NCBI GenBank assembly: GCA_964036155.1
Contig: OZ038423.1
Coordinates: forward strand, 7,269,249 to 7,333,248
From: Diploscapter coronatus
Lineage: Eukaryota > Nematoda > Chromadorea > Rhabditida > Rhabditidae
Reading direction: 5' to 3'
Length of the DNA: 64,000 nucleotides
Part shown: positions 51,447 through 60,995 of the stretch, in pieces
Layout: each line of letters starts with the position of its first letter
Position numbering within the stretch: position 1 is the stretch's first letter
Program-made: the position numbers and the translations under genes
The notes under the pieces: generated by a model
The model's database searches: none
Seen by the model: the letters and a program-made list of their open reading frames with translations, nothing else
Told to the model about the DNA's origin: nothing

Positions 51447-51682
51447 CAGCTGTTCTGTTTATTCGTGGAATGGTTCTTAAATGATAAACCATGTTTAGGA
51501 ATCGATTTTTAGTCTGATAAAATTGCGAAGCATCAATTTAGTAGTTTCATTCTCCTTTCTTCAATAACCAATTTCAAACTCGTTAATTGTAGACTTTCTC
51601 ATTCAACCAATATTCTGTTACTATTTCCATTTTGAAATAATACTATGATGATTGTTTAGGTCGCTTAACAAAAACAACAAAG

Positions 51683-52949
51683 ATGCTAGCCAATTTGCCA
51701 GTCGAAATTATATTGTTGATCTGCGAATATCCCGAATTCAAAGATCTAGGGCAATTGGTCTGGACTAACAAACGAATGATGCAAATAATCAAGAGATATC
51801 TGCCGATAGTGCTCGTGCTCGAGAGGAACATTTTATTCTATCGTAAGAAAATATTCTTTGTATGAACGAAAATTAATTCTAGTATTTAGTGTCTTATTAT
51901 AACAAAAACGATATTAACAAAGGAAGAATTTATCTGTTTGATTCAAATACTAATTCTGTTAAGCAGATTGCGAGGTGTACTAATTATTTATCGCCATGTG
52001 AATTAACAACCACAAAAGATAAAGTAGATAGTTTATTTGGCATTGTCAATTTTGTAAATTTTCGATTTTTGCATTGAACCATAGAGAAAAATTATTTGAA
52101 ATTTTCGATCTGACTACTCGAAAAATCACTAGAGGTAACATTACAAGAGCCAATAGATTGGTCTAACGTTATTGCATTCTTTGTAGGACCAGATCCTCCT
52201 GAATGGCGTGGTGGTGCATCTATGGCTTATTTCAGAGACAAATTGTACTATTTGGGTGGATGGGATCCTAAAACAAGAAAAAATACGAATCGAGTTGATG
52301 TAAGAAGATCGAATGAAAGTCGATGAAATAATTTATTCAGGTTTTAATAGATGGAAAATGGCAAACAGGACCTGCTTTTCCCCGTCCAATTGGACATGCT
52401 CAAGCAATAACATGCAATGGAAGTTTATACGGTCACATTATAGCATATTCATTATTGTAATTATGAATATTCAGTTATTGATGGCCATGAAAGTAGAAAG
52501 ATATATCGGTTATCAGACGATGAGCGGGAATGGATTGAAATCGGAGAGCTTCCAGAAGAACGAACTTATTTCGGAGTTGCATCTCTAAATGGAAGAATTT
52601 ACATAACTGGAGGATTTAAGTCTTTAATTTGTATGACAAATAATGTATCATTATATATTTAGTCATCCTAATGTACTCACATCCTGTCTGTGTTTCGACC
52701 CCTCAGCTCCGGTTGACAGTCGAATTTCTCGAATCGCAGATATGAATTATGAAAGATGGAATCATTCGCTCATTGTCGCTAACGGAAAATTGTATGCCAT
52801 CGGAGGGTGAGCTGAGATTTTGCACATCTTTATCAAATATTTGTTAACTTAGATTTCAAAAAGATTCTCGAGATTTTTGTAATTCAATCGAGGAATACGA
52901 TCCACAAGCGGATGAATGGCGTGAAGTCAGAAATATTGGCATAAAATAA
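51683..52949 (+). CDS. F-box/kelch-repeat protein with an apparent frameshift
   Basis: Likely substrate adaptor of an SCF-type ubiquitin ligase. Seven exons (51683-51842, 51890-52134, 52187-52299, 52341-52431, 52475-52619, 52663-52806, 52853-52949) would give about 331 residues. N-terminus MLANLPVEIILLICEYPEF resembles an F-box (LPxEI...DLxxL). Then about five kelch blades: MAYFRDKLYYLGGW, ITCNGSLYVIDG, ASLNGRIYITGGF, IVANGKLYAIGGF, each followed by a ...W or FDP element. Every exon except 51890-52134 has a consistent length; that exon is one base short, so the frame shifts between about 52040 and 52075, and reading straight on meets TGA at 52075-52077. The introns are only 41-52 nt, much shorter than in most neighbours. 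It may be a real gene with a sequencing error, a pseudogene, or have a hidden splice. Confidence 0.75.
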
Positions 52950-53766
52950 AGCCTGATTATAATAATCTCAGATTTCATATAGAGATTTTATTCAATAAAA
53001 CGTGAAATAATAATTTAATTTCAATGCACATGATACAGACAACTCGCGAAGACACTTAATAAAAAGCTGAAAAATTGCAACTGAAATGAATATTATTCAA
53101 GATTTTTTTTTTCAAAATTCAAACTCTTCCTCTTGAGGATGTTTCATTTTAATGCGAGATGATATTTTTGATAGCATTCGAAATTGAGCAAACTATTGTT
53201 CAACCAATTAACAATTCTGTGCAGGCTACGGAAAAGATTGTATCCTGTCGGTTGCTTTCTCGGGTGCTATCGAATGCACTATTTCTGTTCATACGAGTTG
53301 ACTTGAGCTCTTAGTCGAATCTTTTGACGAATTTATTTAATCTTGAAGACTGGGACAAAAATAACAGCAGCCTTGCTCTGTCTTGTCCGATAGAAAGAAT
53401 AAAGTTTTAGTCACGGTAGAGTATGATATCATCCCTCTATCGAGGGATTACAGAGAAAGAGAGAACCATAAAACACCAGACGAGTGATATGGGAAAGACG
53501 CCGGATCAGATATGGCGAAAGTTTTTTGATCAGCGAAAAGACCAGCACCGAAAATTCAAAAACTGAATAAAATTCGGTGCGATCAGCACATAGTGGGCGG
53601 TTGTTTCCGAGACACATTATGATGGGCAAATGGCATCATTACCATCGAATTATTGAGTCATGACGCTCGACGAGGCGGTTAAGACAAAGAGAAGTGCACT
53701 GTGGAAATGAATATATAAAGGTGTTCAAATTTTGGAGTATAACTACAATCTTGGCGGGCCTCAATT
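52950..53766. other. Intergenic, F-box/kelch to lectin gene
   Basis: No gene seen. There is a short perfect hairpin at about 53431-53449 (ATCCCTC-TATC-GAGGGAT) and a TATA box close to the next gene. Confidence 0.5.
53712..53719 (+). promoter_or_regulatory. TATA box of the lectin-domain gene
   Basis: ATATATAAAG lies about 55 bp before the ATG at 53767, the right distance for a short-leader, strongly regulated nematode gene. There is no obvious trans-splice acceptor between it and the ATG. Confidence 0.45.
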
Positions 53767-55890
53767 ATGAGACATATTCTCTCTCTTTCGGCTCTAGTGT
53801 TTCTATGTCTCCATTTTAACGATGTTGGCTCAGAAGCCATTACGAGTCTCGGTCCCGATATACCGATGGGAGTTTTCTTGTCAATCGATCCCGAATATTG
53901 GAGAAACAATCCCAGTTGGTTCATTCCACAGATGAAGACATGGCTCGACTATATTTGCCGAAACCATCGTGATCCGGCTGGCCCAAATCAATATATCAAC
54001 GACTTAGCCATTCCGGTTATAGCTGTACCCGACACTAACATTAGTAAGTGTTACGTTCAAATTGAAATGAACCAGACAAATAGAAATTATTCGAATTTTG
54101 TATACTAACATGATATAATTTAGGCGCTTTTGTCAACCCACCCGACCCAAACACCAACGACACTTTATTATGGTACCTGCTCGAACCTATTCTGCCCTAT
54201 TTCCCCGGAGGAAATGGTCCATGTCAATTTGACCGAGTGTTCATAGGGACCTTTGGATTGGACCAAACCAAAGGTCCAAATGGTGAATGGATTCTCGATT
54301 CGCTCGTCTACCCCGATTTTCGAGCAAACTATCTTGCTAGACAGAAAGCGATTGCACAAGAGTTTGCGGACAAAGTCCAACAATCAGCACTTCCAAATGT
54401 TAAATGGGAATGGTATGTAATTCCGGAAATGTGCTTGGACTATGTCAACTTCGACTACTATAGTTCCGCAACTGACCCTAAATATACGGAAAGCTGGACT
54501 GAGTATGTGTCCAAACATATTGCAGATCTTAATTCTATACGCTCGGGACGTCACTTCTTTTGGTCTCCAAGTAGGTTTTTTGTGCAAAAATATTTGTATT
54601 TGCGCAAAACTTTTTCTCACCAGAAAATGCTTTATTTTGTTTTTCATTGGCAAAAAATCTTTTTGAGCGAAAAAGTTAAAAGTAAAAATGAGAAGGATTT
54701 AAAAAATGATGTTTTTCTTCTTTCTACTAATCTTATGGCCAACATTGAACTTAATAAAAACGAAGTTTCTAATCTTCTAGAAGAAAAACCTAAGATTAAC
54801 ACGTAAATCCATGCGTAAGCCAAAGCATAAACCGACGTTTTATAATAGTTAAATCCACATTTTAGTGTTCGACAACGTGCCTGGTTACTACCCACAAGTG
54901 TCCCTCGACTATATCCAGGACCGACTTAAATATATGTTCAACACAATAGCATCCAATCTCGCGTCATCTATGCCCAACGCCTGCTCGACCGCAGTCAACT
55001 GTCCGTTCGGCGTCGGACCTCAGGACCACGTCGGGCTCGGTTCTTTGAGCAGCGTTAAAAACTACACTAAAGAAGACGCGATATACTGGTGGGACCTGCT
55101 AAAGCCGGTCTTTCCTTTCAAAAATCTCACTATCAACGTGGAGCATTTTATCCGTAACACTTGGCCGGCTGCGAACACTTGGCCCCGCGTTTCGAATGAT
55201 TCTTATCATTCGGCTGATTGTGAAGAAGTGAAATTGCGCGAGCAATATTATGTCTCTAAAGGGTATCAACTGGGTCCGGCTTATGCCATACACAGTTGGT
55301 ATGATTGTAACCATCCAGGTTAGAAAAGATTTTTATTTTAAAAAAAAAGTAGTAATTTCAGGACAACTAGTTTGTGATGCTGATTGGACACTATTCAAGC
55401 ACTATTGTTACAAAAAGTTTCACACGGGCAAGACATGGGCCCAAGCGAACGAAACATGTGTCCAAAATGGTGGCCAGCTTGTTTCGATTCACAGCAAGGC
55501 CGAGAATGACTTTGTTGTCTGTAAGTTCCTTAAACTTTACCATATTAATGTAATTTTCCGAATTTAGCGCTGAATTACGACTCTTCGGTGGAGTCTTCCA
55601 TATGGATCGGCTACTTCGACCCATTCGTCTACACTTACAAAGGCTTCCCCGAGGAGCCATTTATGGGCACCGACAATAACACCATCATATTCCGTTGGTC
55701 GGATAACAAGCCAACGGATTACTTGAACTGGACACCGGGCTGGCCGGGATCAATCAACACGACTTGCTCGACTTGTGGCCAAAATTGTGCTGCCATCTAC
55801 CCGGCTAATGGCGGTGGTCAATGGGGAAATGCCGGCTGTGATTGGTATGCCGGCGCTTTTGTATGCAAGAAAAACCCGACCGTACAATAA
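53767..55890 (+). CDS. Secreted protein: TIM-barrel-like domain plus C-type lectin domain
   Basis: Five exons (53767-54043, 54124-54570, 54866-55318, 55362-55520, 55568-55890) join in frame to 552 residues. The signal peptide is MRHILSLSALVFLCLHF..., cleaved near SEA. Residues about 25-390 form a domain with alternating hydrophobic strands, including KWEWYVIPEMCLDYVN, FFWSPMFDNVPGYYP, GVGPQDHVGLGS and LTINVEHFIRN, which look like barrel-strand ends with acidic candidates (E in PEM, D in QDHVG, E in NVEHF). This recalls uncharacterised glycosidase-like TIM barrels (DUF4434/DUF4855 type); that assignment is tentative. Residues about 400-550 are a C-type lectin domain: CYKKFHTGKTWAQANETC, GGQLVSIHSKAEN, WIGYF, NKPTDYLNW, CAAIYP, GNAGCDWYAGAFVCKK. 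The usual EPN/QPD calcium motif is not intact. Likely secreted by gut or skin. Confidence 0.88.
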
Positions 55891-57018
55891 AATGCGCTGA
55901 ATGGAATTGTTTAGCCTTAAAAATGAGTTTTGAATAAATTATTGTGAAAGAAGCTTCTATTGTTATTACCTCTACTATACTCCATTGTAAATGAGAAGTC
56001 CTTTCTCTATCCCAGAGGGAAAAGGGAAGGTGTGAGCCTTTCGTTGACTCTGGTCTCTGACTTTCTCTTCTCTTGCTATACTATTTCCATTCGCAGCTCG
56101 CACCATCGCCTCTGCCTTGAACAATATGCGACGGCTTTGTCATTTAAAATGGGCAATAAATAAATTACAAATCATGAAACATCGAATTTTTGGTATTTGA
56201 TTCATACGAAACTTGCATTTACTCGACTGAATTTATACAATCTTGAGCATTTTCTCACTTTAAAAATTTATTCTTCGTTGAAAATTATATTTCCAACCGT
56301 TGTCTGCGTTAAGGTTTCGTTACGACCCGTAGTTATTATGATCGATAAGAGAAAATCATGAACGACGATATGGCAAGGGAAAATAAGTGGCCTGGAAAAA
56401 ACCGGGATAGGAATTAGTTGAACAACCGTACAAGGATAATTACCCTGAATTGCACGAGGATGAAATATGCACTCATTATAAGTAGTACATTATAGGCAAA
56501 GCATGATGAGGTCGTTGAAAAATTATTTTAATGGCAAGAGTGAGTTTTACTTTTCATGTTTCGTTTATCAAGGAATAATGCAAGAATTGCGAATTTGTCA
56601 TGAAAGAAGCTGTAATAAAGCAGAGAGATAATGTTCGGCAATTACTGTAAAGCCTGATCGTGAAAATGAAATTGATAATCTACTAATGCACGCCAATATT
56701 AGAGCACTGCAGAAAATGCAGTCTTACTCAAATTTCAACTAAATCGTCAAACGATAAATACCCAAATCCAATGATCCTCTCTAAATAGTATTGTCAGAAA
56801 AACTGAATTTATATTACCAGTATGATTATTGCTAAATTTGACACTGATTTAGAATCAACTGTTAGAGTATCTGCTCACAAGTTACAAGAAACATCCTTTC
56901 ACTGCATGATTACTCCATATCTTCGCTGTCGACAGATACACTAACTAATTTTCAGTGGATTTAATCCTCGTAAAAATAGATAATGTTTGGACTAAATATC
57001 CGTAATATTTTTAATCTC
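55891..57018. other. Convergent intergenic region
   Basis: AT-rich and without a recognisable gene. AATAAA near 55934 is the probable poly(A) signal of the lectin gene. Confidence 0.45.
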
Positions 57019-60000
57019 CTAGAATTCCGGATCTTCATCATCGGGGTGATTATTTTGTTGACCTTGATCGTCTCCTGCTTGAGGAGGAACGACCATAACA
57101 ACTGGCTCAACAACTTCAGGCTCGTTTGGTGGAGGATCTGCGATTGAGGAATTCTGAAATTTATAAGTCAACATTAATATGAAGAATAGGATGATTTACA
57201 GCAGCTCGAGACCGATATCCATTTTGCTGAGCCAGATAGTCGAATAGAGCGGCCAGTGAAACAAGCTCTGCACTGTTCGACAAGTGATTCAGATCCCGTC
57301 TGAAAGAAATCGATTAACTACTAGCAGTTTTGAAGATTCTATAATGAGCTATTCGGAATTGTTGGAATCAAAGTTTTAAGCCAACAAAGTTTTGATCAGA
57401 ATCTACCTTCCATCATGAAACGACGTCAGGAGATGGTCACGAGCCATCACGAATGCACCCTGTCCCACCCATTCTCCCATTCGCTCCTCCCCACGATTTC
57501 CCAACACAGAGATATCTGGGACTATCGGAGAATGGTATCTAAAATTGAAGCAAATTGATTCGACGATACATTTCACCTTCGGAATTACCTGGCATCGGGT
57601 CTGGCGTTCTGTCGGTAATGTAGCCCAAGGAATATCGCGATGTTGATTGCCCTTCGTCGAGTTTGTCGAATGAAATCCTCCGGTTCGAGTCGGGGATTAA
57701 TTCGAGTGGGAACGAACATATTGGAAGGGATGATTTGGGCGATGTCCTAAAGTTAATTCTTGATTGTGAATGAAGAGAATTTTGCAGGTACAAAGTATCG
57801 ATTGTAGTTTAGTCTATCCTCCTCAGGCAAAGTGCTGATGTCCAACACGATGTCACCGCTCAGAAGAAGCAGATTCGCTATCTGAAACGAGATAACATAG
57901 ACATTCATCATAATCCTAGGATGAACGTATGAATTATTTGAAATTCGAAGAGTCGTAATTGTTATCTGAATTACTCCTCAGACATTTAGGAATCGAAATC
58001 AAATTATCTCGAAATGGTAGAATAGAATTCAGCTTCAAAAAAGCTCGGAAATGGGGAAGTGTAGAAGTTATGGATAAGATAGCGCCATGAACAGATGAAA
58101 GAAATTTTCTTCAGCCACTTTCAAGTGAATTCTCATCTCTTCTACTATGAGTTTCGAAAGCCATACATCTTGAGGATATAGTCTCTGCTGAGCCTGTAGC
58201 ATTCTGACAATCGTCCTGCTTCGCTCCAAGATATCATCCATTCTCAATCGGCTATAGAAGCCATTCGGGGTCACTGAATAACGTCGTCAATTTTCATAGT
58301 AGTCTCAGATTGAATTACCGCTGTATCGATGCTCGTAGGGACAGATTGTGGAAGGGGCAGAGTCTGGCATGGATGCATTCGAAACGGACTGCGATTGTGA
58401 AGCTGCAGGAATAGAGGAGGTCGATGGGTGACAGACGACATTCCGCAGCAATCGATCCATTTCTGCCGCCTGCCGACTGGAACAGGGCTGATCTGTGTTT
58501 GAAGCCACAGACTGAACGGGTTGAGGCTGTACTGCCGTGACTGCCTCCTGCTTCTGATTCATCCGACGAATCTCAGCCGGACTGCAGACCGAGTGCATTC
58601 GGGGTTGTTGCTGTCTGAATTGATTTCGATGACTATAGATGTTACCTTGCCCTCAGAACATGTTATAACTTTTCTGAGTAAATAAATAGATTTAACATAT
58701 CTTAAAATCTGCAAGTAAGATGGCTCAGAAAAGTCGGAAAGCTGATGAACTGTTTATGCTTGGCTTATCTAATTTTTTACCCTATCTTCTTTGACAAGTC
58801 GAGAATTAAAAAAAGACATCGAATCACAATAGTCGTCAGTTTTTCCCTGATTCTCAGATGAAAACTATGAGTATAACTAATAGAAATTTGTGTCTCAAAA
58901 GCTTTGCGCATATAATTTCGGAACAAACATCGTCTATTAGCAAAATACATTGAAATGAAATCCCTTGGAATTCTAGAGTCATTTTATCACTGAACTTGTA
59001 ATCGAAACAAGTGCACCATTTTACCTGTTGGTTTGTTTATTGGCGTAGTCGAGATTCTGATAGCATGTGGTGATTCTCTCAACGAGCGCAGCCATGCCCT
59101 CGAAGTGCTCCAAGGCAGGTTTCTGTATTTTGTCAGCCATGCTGATCTGCTGCATCAGCAGAGCGTAAGTCGCATTGAAGCGGTCGATCCACTGATTGTG
59201 CACTTCTGGGGACAAATCCAACGTGCTCATAAAACGGCCCATCTGAATTAAGTCCGCATAACACCTTATTTTTATGATTTACAAAATATTTTTTCTTCTC
59301 CTAAAATTTGAACATTGTAGATTGAGCTCATCAAACATCAAGCCTTATGAAATGAGAATGCCTTCAGAATCAACAACTGAATTCAGAACACAATTTTTGC
59401 CAATTATTTATAAACGATTCAGTCTCTAATTCGCAAAATGTTTCCATTTTAGGTAGCCTATTTAGAAGATTTCAATTCATAACACAAATTTTGTTCCTGA
59501 TTGAGAAACTAAAAAGGGGATTGTAGCCTGAAAAAGATCGTGTGCAAGCGATAAAAAAAACCTAGAATTTGCTCACGCTACCTTTTCTTATCATCATTTC
59601 TGTTGGAAATTGTTAAATTCGAGCTGCAATTCCACCAATGAAAGAAATTATTATTAGTTTAGGATATTGCGAAAAATGAGAATTTAAAAGAAACACGTCA
59701 TTGTTTACGATCCATAGTTTGGCTGTGAGAAGAAAATGAAAATCTTTTTAAAAAATACCGCAATTAATGAACAGAATTCTAGGTTTTCTGTATTTTTATT
59801 GGCTGATCATCGTCATCGTCTGTATTTTTCAAAAGCTCTTTCACTTTCTCTCTTTTTCAATCACTTCCTAGCCCCCTATTCGATTAAAAGTACAAGATGT
59901 CTAATTTCTGGTATTTATGACAATAATGTGCATGAAGACCAACCTCTTGCATTGCATTGCGCAGTTGGATGACATTTAGATGAGACCCTCGTAACTGCTG

Positions 60001-60207
60001 TGTGCATTCGAAGACCAGGTCGAATTGTTCCCTCGACAGATCGTTCAATTCCAGTAGTTCGATTACCGAATTTTGGAAGTTGGTCCTCATGCTGCTGTGC
60101 ATTTCCATGAAGGACAGCAAGTAGTTGAATGCAGCCATGAAATGGGAGACTGGGTTGGGCAGATCTGATGGGGCTCCGTAGTAGAAACGATCGGGATTCT
60201 CAGCCAT
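57019..60207 (-). CDS. Uncharacterised protein, helical with Gln/Ser-rich linker
   Basis: Minus-strand gene of about eight or nine exons: 59944-60207, 59025-59242, 58319-58614, one ending near 58274, one near 57880, one near 57748, one near 57540, 57200-57299 and 57019-57153. It begins MAENPDRFYYGAPSDLPNPV shortly after a TTTAG acceptor. The first 160 residues are helical (FMAAFNYLLSFMEMHSSMR; HFEGMAALVERITTCYQN). A Gln/Ser/Ala-rich linker follows (QPQPVQSVASNT), then another helical part (DDILERSRTIVRMLQAQQRL; RRRAINIAIFLGLHYRQ) and an acidic Pro-rich tail ending HPDDEDPEF. I do not recognise the family. The splice donor after the exon encoding KLIVEEMRIHLK is unclear, so that join is provisional. 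No enzymatic motif is seen; a scaffold-type role is possible. Confidence 0.65.
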
Positions 60208-60995
60208 TCCACGGATTAACTAAAACTCGTATTTTATCGCTCTATCTTGTCACCAATTTAATTGAATACTTTGTGGATCTAATACAAATCATTTGGAACT
60301 TATAATATTGCAAGCACATATTTTAGTATTTAGGGGAAAACGGTTCATATCCTGTACGTGATTAGTATAGTCATGCGGATAAGTAGTAAAAATATATAGA
60401 AGCAATCTTATGCTATTCAATGTTCCGCATATTCATGCAGTTACATACCGAATATTCACATGTGCATTCGTAAAAGCGTGATTTAAAACTAAGGAACTGG
60501 GTTAATACAGGAAGTTTTATAACAGAGCATTAGATTACTGTAAAACATTTCAAACAAAGTCAACAACGGAAAAAGCAACAAGAACAAAATAGGAAGGGGT
60601 AAAAAAAGAATTACATCGTACTATTTGAAACGGAAAACTGTTTAGTATTCGGTGGGAATTGATGTTGAGTTAGATGAAAGGTTACTGTAAGTTGCACTTT
60701 TCTAAGTCTTCTCAGCTATCCATATAAAATTGCCGTGTTCCCAACAGGACGATTTTCTAATATCAAACAATAAATGGTATTTTGGCAAAGATTCGACTGG
60801 TTTTAGATGTAAAGAAGAATTAGTATGACTCAACAACAAACTGAAAGACAAGTTAATAGCAGGATGATAATATTAGCTATTTCGCAACACAAATAATAAG
60901 CTTGATTTGATTTTTAGGCACAATAAGCAAATGACTCGCTCAGAGTCTCTAACATCATGTGAAAAGGATTACGGTAGCAAATAAGCGAAGCATGG
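60208..60995. other. Intergenic between two minus-strand genes
   Basis: No coding signal. 788 bp with no clear minus-strand AATAAA close to the upstream stop, so co-transcription of the two flanking genes is neither shown nor excluded. Confidence 0.4.

Larger units (their letters stand above)
49231..51682. other. 2.4 kb intergenic, hmp-2 upstream region
   Basis: No supported gene. About 49650-49850 is purine-rich on + (GGAAGGGAAGAGGGAAGGGG), so pyrimidine-rich on the hmp-2 coding strand, 420-620 bp before its ATG. An imperfect inverted repeat lies at 51370-51446. Confidence 0.5.

Noticed and set aside
54571..54865. Read-through coding of the lectin gene intron
   Set aside because: The frame is open into the intron, but GT and TTTAG ends restore SPMFDNVPGYYP across it and the intronic translation is Lys/Asn/Phe-rich.
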